64,000 nucleotides of DNA, from NCBI GenBank assembly GCA_024663395.1, contig JANFAH010000007.1, positions 1,736,001 to 1,800,000 of the forward strand, read 5' to 3'. Positions within the stretch are counted from its first letter, which is position 1; every line of letters starts with the position of its first letter. Source of the stretch: Pisolithus tinctorius (lineage: Eukaryota; Basidiomycota; Agaricomycetes; Boletales; Pisolithaceae). Positions 22,933-31,988 of the stretch are shown piece after piece. Both the position numbers and the translations under genes were made by a program. A model generated the notes under the pieces. That model ran no database searches. It was given only the letters and a program-made list of their open reading frames with translations, and was not told the DNA's origin.

Positions 22933-23285
22933 CTACATGTCCAAGACGTGCAACAAGTTCGCGATTTCTTCTTCTGGACGGATACTGAGAGGGTGGGAGT
23001 TATCTGCCACACAGACGAAGATGTACATGGCGTTGTCACGGTCCCACATATGACACTGCCAGTCAAAGTAGACAACGTAGATATGATCATCCACGTGGGC
23101 GTGTGTCGAATGAACAGTAGATTTGGGGGGAATAACTTTTGCACATCTGGGATCTCTACATGGCATCGACTGCATGCAGGGACTGTTATGCCGAGTGGAC
23201 CAGAGCTGGGGCCTATGACGAATGCCCAGACATGAAATGGAGAGCTCAGCTGCGTGGTAGGATTCATTGCGGGCGGAGGATTCAT
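22933..23285 (-). CDS. Small tandem paralogue 2, function unknown
   Basis: From ATG 23285 the frame reads MNPTTQLSSPFHVWAFVIGP with SSGPLGITVP. The second block is HIYVVYFDWQCHMWDRDNAM, then HPLSIRPEEEIANLLHVLDM and a stop at 22933-22935. Its conserved skeleton (WxF, VVxF, I/LSIRxExx) matches the gene at 22067-22419 in the same orientation, so the two arose by tandem duplication. The blocks again lie in different frames. Upstream is a tandem DNA repeat that could hold its promoter or further N-terminal sequence. Confidence 0.4.
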
Positions 23286-23305
23286 CGTGGGCGGAGGATT
23301 GTAGT

Positions 23306-23551
23306 GCGTAGAAGACACTGGAGGGCTGCACGGTTGAATTTATGGACACGTACATTGTTGAGGAGGGACCCCTTTCACAGCACATTAGGGGGCGGCTCTC
23401 GCCGTATTGCACCCTTGGACAGTACCACGCGTAGATGACACCGGAGGGCTGCACGGCAGAATACATGGACACCTACGTGTTGTTGAGGACGGACCCGTTT
23501 CACTGCGCATTACGGGGCGGGTGTCGCCGTATTGCACCCTCTGACAGTACT
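23306..23551. repeat. Tandem duplication of a ~124-bp unit
   Basis: Copy 1 (about 23306-23425) and copy 2 (about 23432-23551) share gagggctgcacgg, gttgagga, the stretch ending gggcgg, and gtcgccgtattgcaccct...gacagtac. By eye they are about 85% alike. They lie directly upstream of small paralogue 2. Confidence 0.7.
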
Positions 23552-23884
23552 TGGTGGTACAGAGGGGCGGAGATGCGGAGTACAGAGCTGAGGCACAAAA
23601 AATGATATTCTCGGCTAACCAAAAAGACGTGTATGAATGTCGACACGGCCTGTGGGGACCTTGTAAGCAAGGTGACTTAATCTAAACCTTGGCCTCCAAT
23701 CTGGCAATGCGCGTAGATGCTAGCATAACAAAGCATGGGTGTGAGTTCCCGTGATTTGTGGCAGGCGTCGGGATAAGTCTCCGCCTTGCCACTCTTCCTT
23801 TGTTTTGAGGTGGTTAAAAGAGAGGAAGCTACAGGATATTGACGCGTTGGTCTCTGGTATTTTACCGGTTACCAACGTGTCAGT

Positions 23885-25586
23885 ATGACAATCCCGTCCT
23901 TAATCCTGTTTGTGGCAACCACGATTCCTGGTTAGTGTGGAATTCCAATATTCTTGTCGGTGATCTCAATTCTTGGTGCAGTACTATTTACTCTTCGATA
24001 TCAGCAATCCCGAAAATTGCGATCTGCCGATGCACGGTTACAGCCCCAATACCAGGCACCATTTCCACTGAGGGCTGCTGATCCTTTAGTCATTAGTGCA
24101 GAGGTCGCGCGTCTCCTTGAACTTGTCCGGCGCTTGCACGAGGGTCTAAACTCCTTTTTGCCCATAATGAGGCTTCCAGTGGAGCTCCTTCTAGATATCT
24201 TTCAATATGTTGCGGACTCGGAAGTCGGGAGTCACTCACTGGTAGCCTGCAGTCATGTGTGCCGCCAGTGGCGAGCAATCACCACTACTTCTCCCCGACT
24301 TTGGGCTCGTGCGATCAATTTTGCCAATGACAACGGAGAGTGGGTAGCAATGATGATACAGCGTTCTATGCCACATCTGCTGGACGTCTCCTGGGATTAT
24401 GCGCTCAACTATTCGGAGAATATCTTCGGATCGATTGTTTATCAGTGGGACGTGCTAACTGCGGAGAACAATGTCTCTCGGGCGTTTGCCACACCACATC
24501 GGGTCCGCTCCTGTTTACTTACACCTACCCCTTGAACACATGACGATAATGGTGGCGTGCATCCCAAGGTTTACACCCAACCTGGGAACACTCATCCTGG
24601 TTGGCTACAACTCTTCCGAAGTGCTCGCTAGGTCAACAATCCCCGTACTCGAGCTCAGAGCACCAGCTCTTCGCCATCTGCACATCGAAAATTTCGGGAT
24701 CCACTGGCCGCTGTTTCACCCTGAAGGTTTTCGTAATCTGCGAAATTTCACTCTCTGCCATCTCCCCGCAGATTCCAGATTGTCTCTGAACGATTTGATG
24801 GCGTTTCTACGGGATATGCCTCTTCTTCAGGTCCTTGTCATTCGCCAAGCCCTGAAGCAATCTGTTCTTCCATCTAGCGCATCAAGAATATTGTTTTCAT
24901 GTCTTCGCACAGTCATTTTGGAAGCTACTGCAGTGCACATGGCGTTCTTGCTGGAATCCCTTACTACCCCCTGCCTCCAACTACTAGAAGTTCACTCTGA
25001 AGATCTGAGTGCCCAAGATAGCACCGCGGATTTGAATCATCTTTTGTCTGCTGTGGGAGCGTGTGCTCGACTAACCACATACCGCACAGTGGAGATCCAT
25101 TACGCTGCAATGTCATTCCAATTTTTTGGGTTTCCAGAGGCGATCGGTTACGTTGACGCACCCTCTGTCCCACATGTCACCCATTTATCCATAGAATGGT
25201 CCAATGCCGTCCCCTGGGATGCCACCCGTATAGCCGGCTCCTTTCCCTCCCTCCCGCATGTACAGTGTCTACATTTCATTTTTGGCACAGATTATCACGA
25301 CAGAATCCCCATTCGTACCTGGACCAAAATCCTGTCAATGTATCCGGCTGTGCAACACCTGAGCATCTACGGGATGTCGTCAACTGGCTTATTAGATGCA
25401 CTTCTGCAGCATCCTACCCACTCTCCTGGACCTGGACCCCTTGATTTCGATTGCCGTACCCTTTTACCATGTCTGCGCTCAGTTGTTCTGACAGTTGACA
25501 CGAGTTTTGTGGGGTCACTTAACCATTATACGGTAGCGTTGTTCGATGCTTACCCAGCGGTAGAAATTGTGATTGACCACTATTGA
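23885..25586 (+). pseudogene. F-box/leucine-rich protein with N-terminal hydrophobic leader; apparent frameshift
   Basis: Exon 1 (23885-23930) encodes MTIPSLILFVATTIP, a hydrophobic leader; a 51-nt intron (23931-23981) joins in phase to LFTLRYQQSRKLRSADA. The F-box is at about 24165-24310: MRLPVELLLDIFQYVAD, then SLVACSHVCRQWRAI and SPRLWARAI. The C-terminal ~350 residues form irregular leucine-rich segments (APALRHLHIENFGIHWPLF, RDMPLLQVLVIRQ) to a stop at 25586. Between about 24470 and 24490 the reading frame shifts by one with no convincing intron, so the copy may be inactive or may hold a very short intron. SCF adaptor role inferred from the family. The stop lies a few bases from the right arm of the inverted duplication. 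Confidence 0.6.
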
Positions 25587-26677
25587 TAATACACCCGCCC
25601 TCCAGGCAGTCCAGGACACGGTGATTTTTTCTCGTGCTTGTCGGGTCACAATCTTTTGCATTACAATTACAGTATTTATAGTGTTTGACCCATAATACGT
25701 TGACGAAGTAAGCATGAAGAAGAAGAAAAAAGTAAATAATATTTGTTCTCCGACAGCCACGATTTTCGTGGATTTCATTGCATGTAGTGTATTGAGTCCC
25801 TCGATCGTCGTATTTAACCAAAGCCTCTAGCGTTGAAAGTTTAAGAGCTTGGGAAAACTGAATTGTGAGAGTAGTCTGGACCCGCTGAGAGAGAATAAGA
25901 AGCTGCGTACATTTTACGCCCTACATGTTCCGTGACACGGCAGCCAGCTCGGAAGTGACTGGTGGGACAAACCCTACCGACAAAGAAACCTGACAATTGG
26001 TTCGCAAAGGGCACGGACACAGAAATGGCAGAGAAACTACTTACTTTGTATAGCCAAAGACATGATAAATAAAACCAAGGATTTTCGCAGTACCAGCACT
26101 GGCCACCATGGCGCTGTACAGGCTAAATAGAGTACAGTAATGTAGTCCGTTCCTACTCGGTCAACTAGCCAACCAGCGATGGGCGACGCTGCAAGAAGTC
26201 AGAAGGTGTGTAGCCAGATGAGATTTAACTGACAGATCAGAGCTGGTATGAAAGCAGCGAGGTAACGGCAAGGTAGGCTCTTCCATGCTATTCACAACAC
26301 CGCTGAGAAGATGAGTCATAAAACTGGGAAGTGTAGGTGGTATTTACCCAAAAACCGATGGCATGAACAGGGCAGTGAGAACACGAGGCGATCGCAACAA
26401 ATCGGTAATAACAGAAAGCAGAGAAGTTTCCGCACAAGGGCGGCTTCGGAATCTTGTAGCATCCCAGCCAACGACTGACGACGTGAGATTCAGGCATGAT
26501 GATGATGAGTCCAAGTTCCAAAACATTTGTTTGGTCAGATATCGCTGTCGTCACCATCAGGACAAAGTCTGATGGAATGGAAGTCAGTGGACGTTGTACG
26601 TCTGTTACCAAACAGGCCGCCGACGCCGACCCAGTTGGTGGGTGATACGCAACCCATGGGTCGACGCCCCATGCGAT
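25582..26677. repeat. Right arm of the ~1 kb inverted duplication
   Basis: This arm pairs with 1-998 and 1932-1999 on the opposite strand. It lacks the 930-bp segment of the left arm and so shows the uninterrupted arrangement. It begins directly after the F-box gene stop and runs through the MFS remnant; homologous gene sequence continues to the right, beyond the part seen in the left arm. Confidence 0.9.
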
Positions 26678-26890
26678 AGCTTCATGCCTTTCGATCACGA
26701 GAAGACGGGCAAGGAAATCCAATGCCGCACATATTGATCCGAAAATGAACGGTCCGTGGAAGCCAAAACGAGAATAAAATGCAGCTCCCACGGGTTCGCG
26801 GGAACCTACTGCCAAACATTCCGTCCGGACATCCACAGAACCTGCCGGTCCGGAATGGGAGAGCAGTTGCAAAGGTTCTCACAGACCAGG
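25900..26890 (-). pseudogene. MFS transporter remnant (right arm copy)
   Basis: On the minus strand from about 26830 the frame reads FYSRFGFHGPFIFGSICAAL with DFLARLLVIERHEAIAWGVD, the mid-protein helix and loop typical of fungal MFS drug/amine transporters. Further down come SVITDLLRSPRVLTALFMPS, SPIAGWLVDRVGTDYI and, after an intron, PPVTSELAAVSRN. The pieces lie in different frames separated by stops, and N-terminal parts upstream (to ~27226) are unclear. The gene family moves small solutes across membranes; this copy looks broken. Confidence 0.6.
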
Positions 26891-27466
26891 ACTTGCTTAC
26901 GCGTCCTGGAATACGAAACTTAGGAGCACCTCTGAGTTTGGAGTGGTACAGGAGAAGGACTAAATTTCACCAATCGACAGTAATCGTCATCGACTAGGGA
27001 AATGCTATTATGTAAGCCTAATCTCTAAAGCGCGCAGGGCAGACGAACCTGGAAGAAGAGAACGACAACGATGCACGACATCAGAGCCTTGCTCGAGTAT
27101 GAAAGCCATGGTCAGCGGGGTTGCTGCAGCGATACGAAAGAGGATGTACTTGAACCGTAGTTGATCATTATCTTGAAAACGATTTGCGATTTTGCACAGG
27201 ATGAACGATCGCGATTCCGAAACCAACGCCTTTGTGTTCGAGCGAAGACGTGATCATATCAGCACTGAATCGGAGCATGTAAACGTGTTGGCGACACGAC
27301 ACAAATCGGGTCTGTGGTCACATGGCCGAATGCTGGATGTGAAGATGTGAAATGTGAAGAGTGGGAGCCCCCATTTCAAACCACTTTCATGAGAAGGGAA
27401 TTCACGCTCCTCGTGTATCGCTAGTCGAAGCTGGCACTAGGTAGGAGGCTCTTTTCACTTCTGTCA

Positions 27467-28075
27467 TTGACGATGCCACAGAGAATTCCACGGAGTCTGC
27501 CATGCCGCCTACTCTCGCTAGAATACTCGGGTGGGGACAAGAAATCCATTTTTATGGCCGTAGTCCGCGAGATGATTATCCTGCGAGAGCCAGCAGTGGC
27601 CCCAGTGAATCCACTGAAGCGAGGTCATGGGAACGGGGAGACTGGGTTTGGTGGCTCAAACGGCAAGGGAACGAAATTTGCACGCAGGGTGAGTCAAGCA
27701 ATGCCAGAAGAAACGGAGGATTATCGTGCAGTGGTGGAATATCATATCACAAAGAATGGTGTATTATCATACAGCAGTGGAATACGACATACTTTAAAAC
27801 CGATACCAAGCACGAGTGTTGGAAGAGCAACTGTTTCAGTAAGAAATACTTCAAACAGGAAACGTGTTGGCGCGTACCCTTCCCCGGCCAGACATCTCAT
27901 TCTTGCGCGTTTGAGGGCGCCCTGTATAGCTGCAGATGTCAGGACGGATAATCTCCATCTTATACGAATTCAACTCGTCCTTGATCCTCTGCGCCAGTGT
28001 CGGAGTGAGATGACTCCACGTCGCAGGTTCACTTCGTCGATCATAGACTGCCGAAGAGAAAGTATCGTACACTGA
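27467..28075 (+). other. Unassigned open frames
   Basis: Two overlapping plus-strand frames (27467-28075 and 27502-27951) and a minus-strand frame (27851-28254) coexist. The minus frame from 28254 (ARIPSPDPEQIDGLHRHHSH) continues the Ser/His-rich gene of copy B. It later reaches WSHLTPTLAQRIKDELNSYK near 27930-28010, which looks like real coding sequence. The plus frames are probably shadows. Confidence 0.35.
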
Positions 28076-28229
28076 CAAGTTGTTCGCAAAGACGAGTCGT
28101 TACTGGAACTAGAAAGAATAACTGGTGAGGACGAGTTACCTCCAGCAGCAGCAATCCCGCTATTGCCACCGCCGTGCTGCGACGTCGATGAGTGCGAATG
28201 GTGTCGATGTAGTCCGTCTATCTGCTCTG

Positions 28230-28306
28230 GATCGGGAGAGGGTATACGTGCCAAGGGACCGAGTTGCGGCGTCGACCCTGGATGAGAGCTGTACGAGCTG
28301 GACCGG
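28230..28306. repeat. Duplicated locus copy B, left of the Gypsy insertion
   Basis: This 77-bp piece corresponds to 13152-13228 of copy A. It ends in accgg at the left edge of the Gypsy LTR. The remainder of copy B resumes at 39682. Confidence 0.85.
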
Positions 28307-28777
28307 TGTAAGATAGTGTTTTCTGTTGGCCGAGAACTCCGACTCCGGAAGAGGTAGGTTCCGCTCGAGTCGGGTCGACCCTGAAGGGGCTTCGGTCTGG
28401 ATGCAGGGTAAGTACTTTAGACGAACGCAAAGGGAACTCGCCCGAGAATATAATTCTTGACTCTAAAGAAGAACCTTGGCAGAAAAGAGCTGAAGTAGTG
28501 AAATTTTTGCTCCTCCAAGCAAGACACAGAGTAGGCCGGGATGACTAGTACAGTGTAGTCCTCTCTGGTGTACCGTAGTTGTTAAGTGACGTGGCACGCG
28601 CCGTGACCACCCATGCGCTTAGTCAGCTCTCTATGTTTCGACACCAAGTCCTTTCTCAGCCACAACCCCTAAGCCCGAATCCTCCTCGACTCTCTCTTAC
28701 ATCCTTCACCCTCAAACCTTCCCTTCGACCCAACAGAAGCGCGACTTCTCGTAGGGGAAAGGCTCGCGTTCCCTACA
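28307..28777 (-). repeat. 3' LTR of the Gypsy element
   Basis: It begins TGTAAGATAG and ends CCCTACA on the plus strand (TGTAGGG...CTTACA in the element's own direction), giving TG...CA ends. It is followed on the plus strand by tccgagggggggtttag; in the element's direction this is the run just before the 3' LTR, the polypurine-tract position, although it is C-rich there. Confidence 0.9.
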
Positions 28778-30300
28778 TCCGAGGGGGGGTTTAGACGCCG
28801 ACCGTCCTCAGTCGTCCCCTTCCTCGCATAGACGTCCTCGGCTTCGTACCCATCCTCTTAGCTTCTCCTTCGCACCCTTGCCCTCTGACTCTGTACCTCA
28901 CATCACCTTCCACTCTGCACTCAACAACTCCTTCCTCCATCAACGCACCCCCCTTCGATCCTGAACCCGCACTGCGCTCCTCGAACCTCTCCCCCACTCT
29001 CATCAACATCCCCGAGACCCCTCACAGCCAACTCTCTTGTACCTTCTTCATCACCTCGAGCCCGCGATTTTCCATACCTCCGAAGCCATCCTCTTAGCCC
29101 GGGTGACGATCATGGCGCCTCGAACGCACGAACAAGTGGGTGATAAATCGAGTGCGGTGCGAGGTAGGAACGGCATGTCAAAACGCAGCTGGCAGTAGAA
29201 CTGCGACGGAGCATTTCGACAGCGCAGCGGCTGGGGATAGAGACCCTATGTACCTACGACCCAGCTCGAAGATTATTTTATACCTGTAAACCTCCTATCA
29301 GTGACGTATTCACAATCCTATGAGAGTGCATTGTGCGCTCTCGACTCCATTTCGTCCTTAAGACGACACTAGTGGAAACGAAACCAAGAAAAACAAAAGT
29401 TTGGGCCCTCGGGAGACCCCTTCTACCCTATACTGCGTCCCTTCTATGGTACTCCGGCCCCCCCTCCTTTTCTCAGCTCCTGGACTTGCGCCTCGCGCGC
29501 AGGAATGAATTTTGTGGTGCATAACGATACCAGTGGCCTTCGACTCGCGTTTCTAGTATTCCTCGGCTCTTCGTATGTACCTCCGGGAGCTTTACATTCC
29601 CTCTTTCCGCCCTTTCCGACGCTGGAAACAAAACACTTCGACGTAGTTTACGTTCGAACTACAATAGAATACCTCACCTTGAACTTGTAGCCTCTTGATC
29701 CCACTTTGGAGATAGGTCTTCGACCTCGACGGGTACGAATACGAGCTCTCGCTCGACCTCGGACATTCACCCTTCGTCGATCCACTTTTTCTTACGCCGA
29801 GACACCTGTTCCCACCGTAAAACGCGTTCGAATCAAAACGGAAAGGTCACCTGTCATCGCGTCTGCCCCGGCCAAGCTTCTCTTCCAGTGTTGTCTCTAC
29901 CTGGTTCGTGTCCCTTCTCACTCGTTCCAGCTCTGCATACCTCTCCTGTAGCGACCCTTCCTATCCATGCCATAGCTCCGAGAACGTTGTGGAGTCTAGC
30001 GTTCCCTTCACAGCCGGTCGTTACCCTTCGCAGTTAGTTTGCCTGTTCGAATTCGAACCGTCGTCTCTCCTAGTGTAGAACGTTAGTGAGCGCCATAATG
30101 CAAAAGGAAAATAGACTAGAATATGGCGAGAACGCCATGACTCTTTGAGTGCGCCGAGACCGTAAGACTGCCACTGCTTCGAGCGAAGGTTCCGACTTCC
30201 GGTGATAATCGATCCGTTTCGATCAACTTCCCACCGTTTTCCCCTCCTTCTTATCTAAGCTACCCCGCGTGTTCCTTCTATTTTTCCTTCCCCATCTTTC
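28778..30300 (-). other. 3' internal region of the Gypsy element
   Basis: No sense ORF is apparent. Read on the minus strand it contains cgtcttaaggacga, ttgtgaatacgtcactga and gaccg-rich runs. These recur at 54.53, 57.34 and 61.35 kb in the other retroelement copies, so this is a conserved untranslated 3' region rather than random DNA. Confidence 0.65.
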
Positions 30301-30320
30301 TCCTTCTCGCCCTCGCTCTC

Positions 30321-31729
30321 ATGTCGTCCAACCCCAACGACTCGCCTCCCAACGTTGGCGTCCCGGCTGACGACCTCGCGCGCGCCGCCTCCGTCCTCCA
30401 GCTCCTGCTGGGATCGTCGCAGGGAGACACAGAGTCGAGAAACGCGCTGTTGGCGCATCTGGGGTCGTTGATGGTGCGTGGTCTTTTTTCTTTTCCTTGA
30501 CGGTCGTTTCGTTGACGCTACCCCGTCGCTACAGGGCCCATCGCTGGCTCCTACGGCTCCCGAACCTCAAGCCGCTTCCTCTCCTGCGCTACTGGTCGAC
30601 GCTCCTCCCGCTGACGTTGTCCAAGACGAACCGGCTCCCGCAACTACCGCCGCCCTGGTCGACCACACCCTCGCAGAGCCCACGCCTGTGACCACTGTCG
30701 TCCAGGAACCGGACCCCAGCCCTACTCTCGACCTTCCCACCTTCGACACGCTCCCGGACGCTCTGTCGTCCACATCCACGTCCACGTCCACCATCGCGCC
30801 TTCTCGTACGCCCTCTCCCTCGCTCCTGGGTCCCTTGGACCCTCCTTCTCCTCTTACGCCAACCGTTTCGCCCGATCATCCGGTCTCTGTCCCAGACGCT
30901 GCCGCACCTGCAGATCCTACCACGCCCACCCGCCAGACACTCGACGTTTCCGAGTCTGGCCTTGAGTGTCTTCCTGCCGACTCTCCATTGACTGGCCACG
31001 CGTCCCTTGATTGCCCTCCAGTGTGTTCTAACTTCTCTCTTCCTTCTTCGTCCCATAGCTGACTCTTCGAGATCCAGAACACAGACCGTCTCGGGGAGTC
31101 CGGTCTCCAATGGCGAGTCTACCGTCCCGATTGGCACATCGAGCTCGTCGAACGTACTTCGAAGGATGGCGGCTTCCCCATCTACCCGCCCGTCCCCTGC
31201 GATCGTTGTCGCGTCACTCGAGCCGTCTGCTCTGGAGCCTTGGGGCTCAAATGCGCACGATGTCGTCAACTTCGTTACACTTGCCCCTTATACGTGTGTG
31301 TCGTCCACTCTCCTTTCGTCCTAAGGCGTCTTGCTGACATCGCTCCAGAACGACTCGGCACAGTCCCGAGCCTGGGTCCAAGCGCTTTGTACGGGCTCAA
31401 CTCCTCCTGCTCTCACCCCTCCTCGTTACCCTGCCAAGCCTGTAGTCGAGATCACCCAAAGGCCTGCTCGCACCTCGAAGCGCGCTCGTGTCAAGTCTCC
31501 ATCTCCCAGTCCGACTCCTCCCCCTTCGACTTCTGGCGCATCTTCCTCTAACTCGGTGCCAACCCCCTCGACTTCTAGCTCCCCTCCTTCGCTGCCTTCG
31601 CTTTCCAATGCCAAGATGTTGGTCGTTCTTCGCGAAGCCCTTCGTGCTGCGACCAAAGTGTTAGACCAGGCCTCGAAGGGCCATGTCGCGTCCGAGAAGG
31701 CGTTGGGCAAGAGGAAATCGCGTGATTAG
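30321..31729 (+). CDS. Antisense Zn2Cys6 protein gene inside the Gypsy element (~411 aa, 4 exons)
   Basis: Exons 30321-30473, 30535-31020, 31078-31293 and 31349-31729 all join in phase 0. The introns (gtgcgt...ctacag, gtgtgt...gatccag, gtgtgt...ctccag) are 55-61 nt long, and the last two have ctgac branch sites. The N-terminus (MSSNPNDSPPNVGVPADDLA) is followed by a 160-residue Pro/Ser/Thr-rich linker. Residues ~245-275 hold PVPCDRCRVTRAVCSG with LKCARCRQLRYTC, exactly the spacing CX2CX6CX7CX2CX6C of fungal Zn2Cys6 clusters. A Ser/Pro-rich, basic C-terminus (SKRARVKSPSPSP) and a final helix (MLVVLREALRAATKVLDQA) end at stop 31729. It runs opposite to gag-pol. It may bind DNA or RNA; its role is unknown. 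Confidence 0.75.
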
Positions 31730-31838
31730 TATCTTGCACTATCTCTTTTCTGGGCTTCAACAGCCCCGTCGTCGTACCTCATGTAATCCCTGTCCAACAC
31801 AGAATTGATCAGCGCTTTTCGAATCGTCCGAACGTCAT

Positions 31839-31841
<3 letters not shown>

Positions 31842-31877
<36 letters not shown>
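31842..31877. repeat. 36-nt poly(T) tract (poly(A) on the Gypsy sense strand)
   Basis: A pure run of 36 T lies between the end of the antisense gene and the end of pol. The 8-mer ttgatcag stands about 35 nt before the run and again at its right edge (tttgatcagc), framing the segment with short direct repeats. Confidence 0.9.
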
Positions 31878-31878
<1 letters not shown>

Positions 31879-31988
31879 ATCAGCATGTGCAAGTCGGGGT
31901 GCGAGTCGCACCGAATTACGCTCGAATTCGAGCCGATAGTCAAAGTGCCTCGGTTGAACGAGTACACCAATATCTACAACTGGAGGCC

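Noticed and set aside
27467..28075. Plus-strand 202-codon ORF as a gene
   Set aside because: It overlaps a more protein-like minus frame that continues the Ser/His-rich gene of copy B, and shows no domain or splice support.
30567..31269. Minus-strand frames opposite the Zn2Cys6 gene
   Set aside because: They ignore the clean phase-0 splice chain on the plus strand and have no recognisable domain; shadow frames of Pro/Ser/Thr-rich codons.
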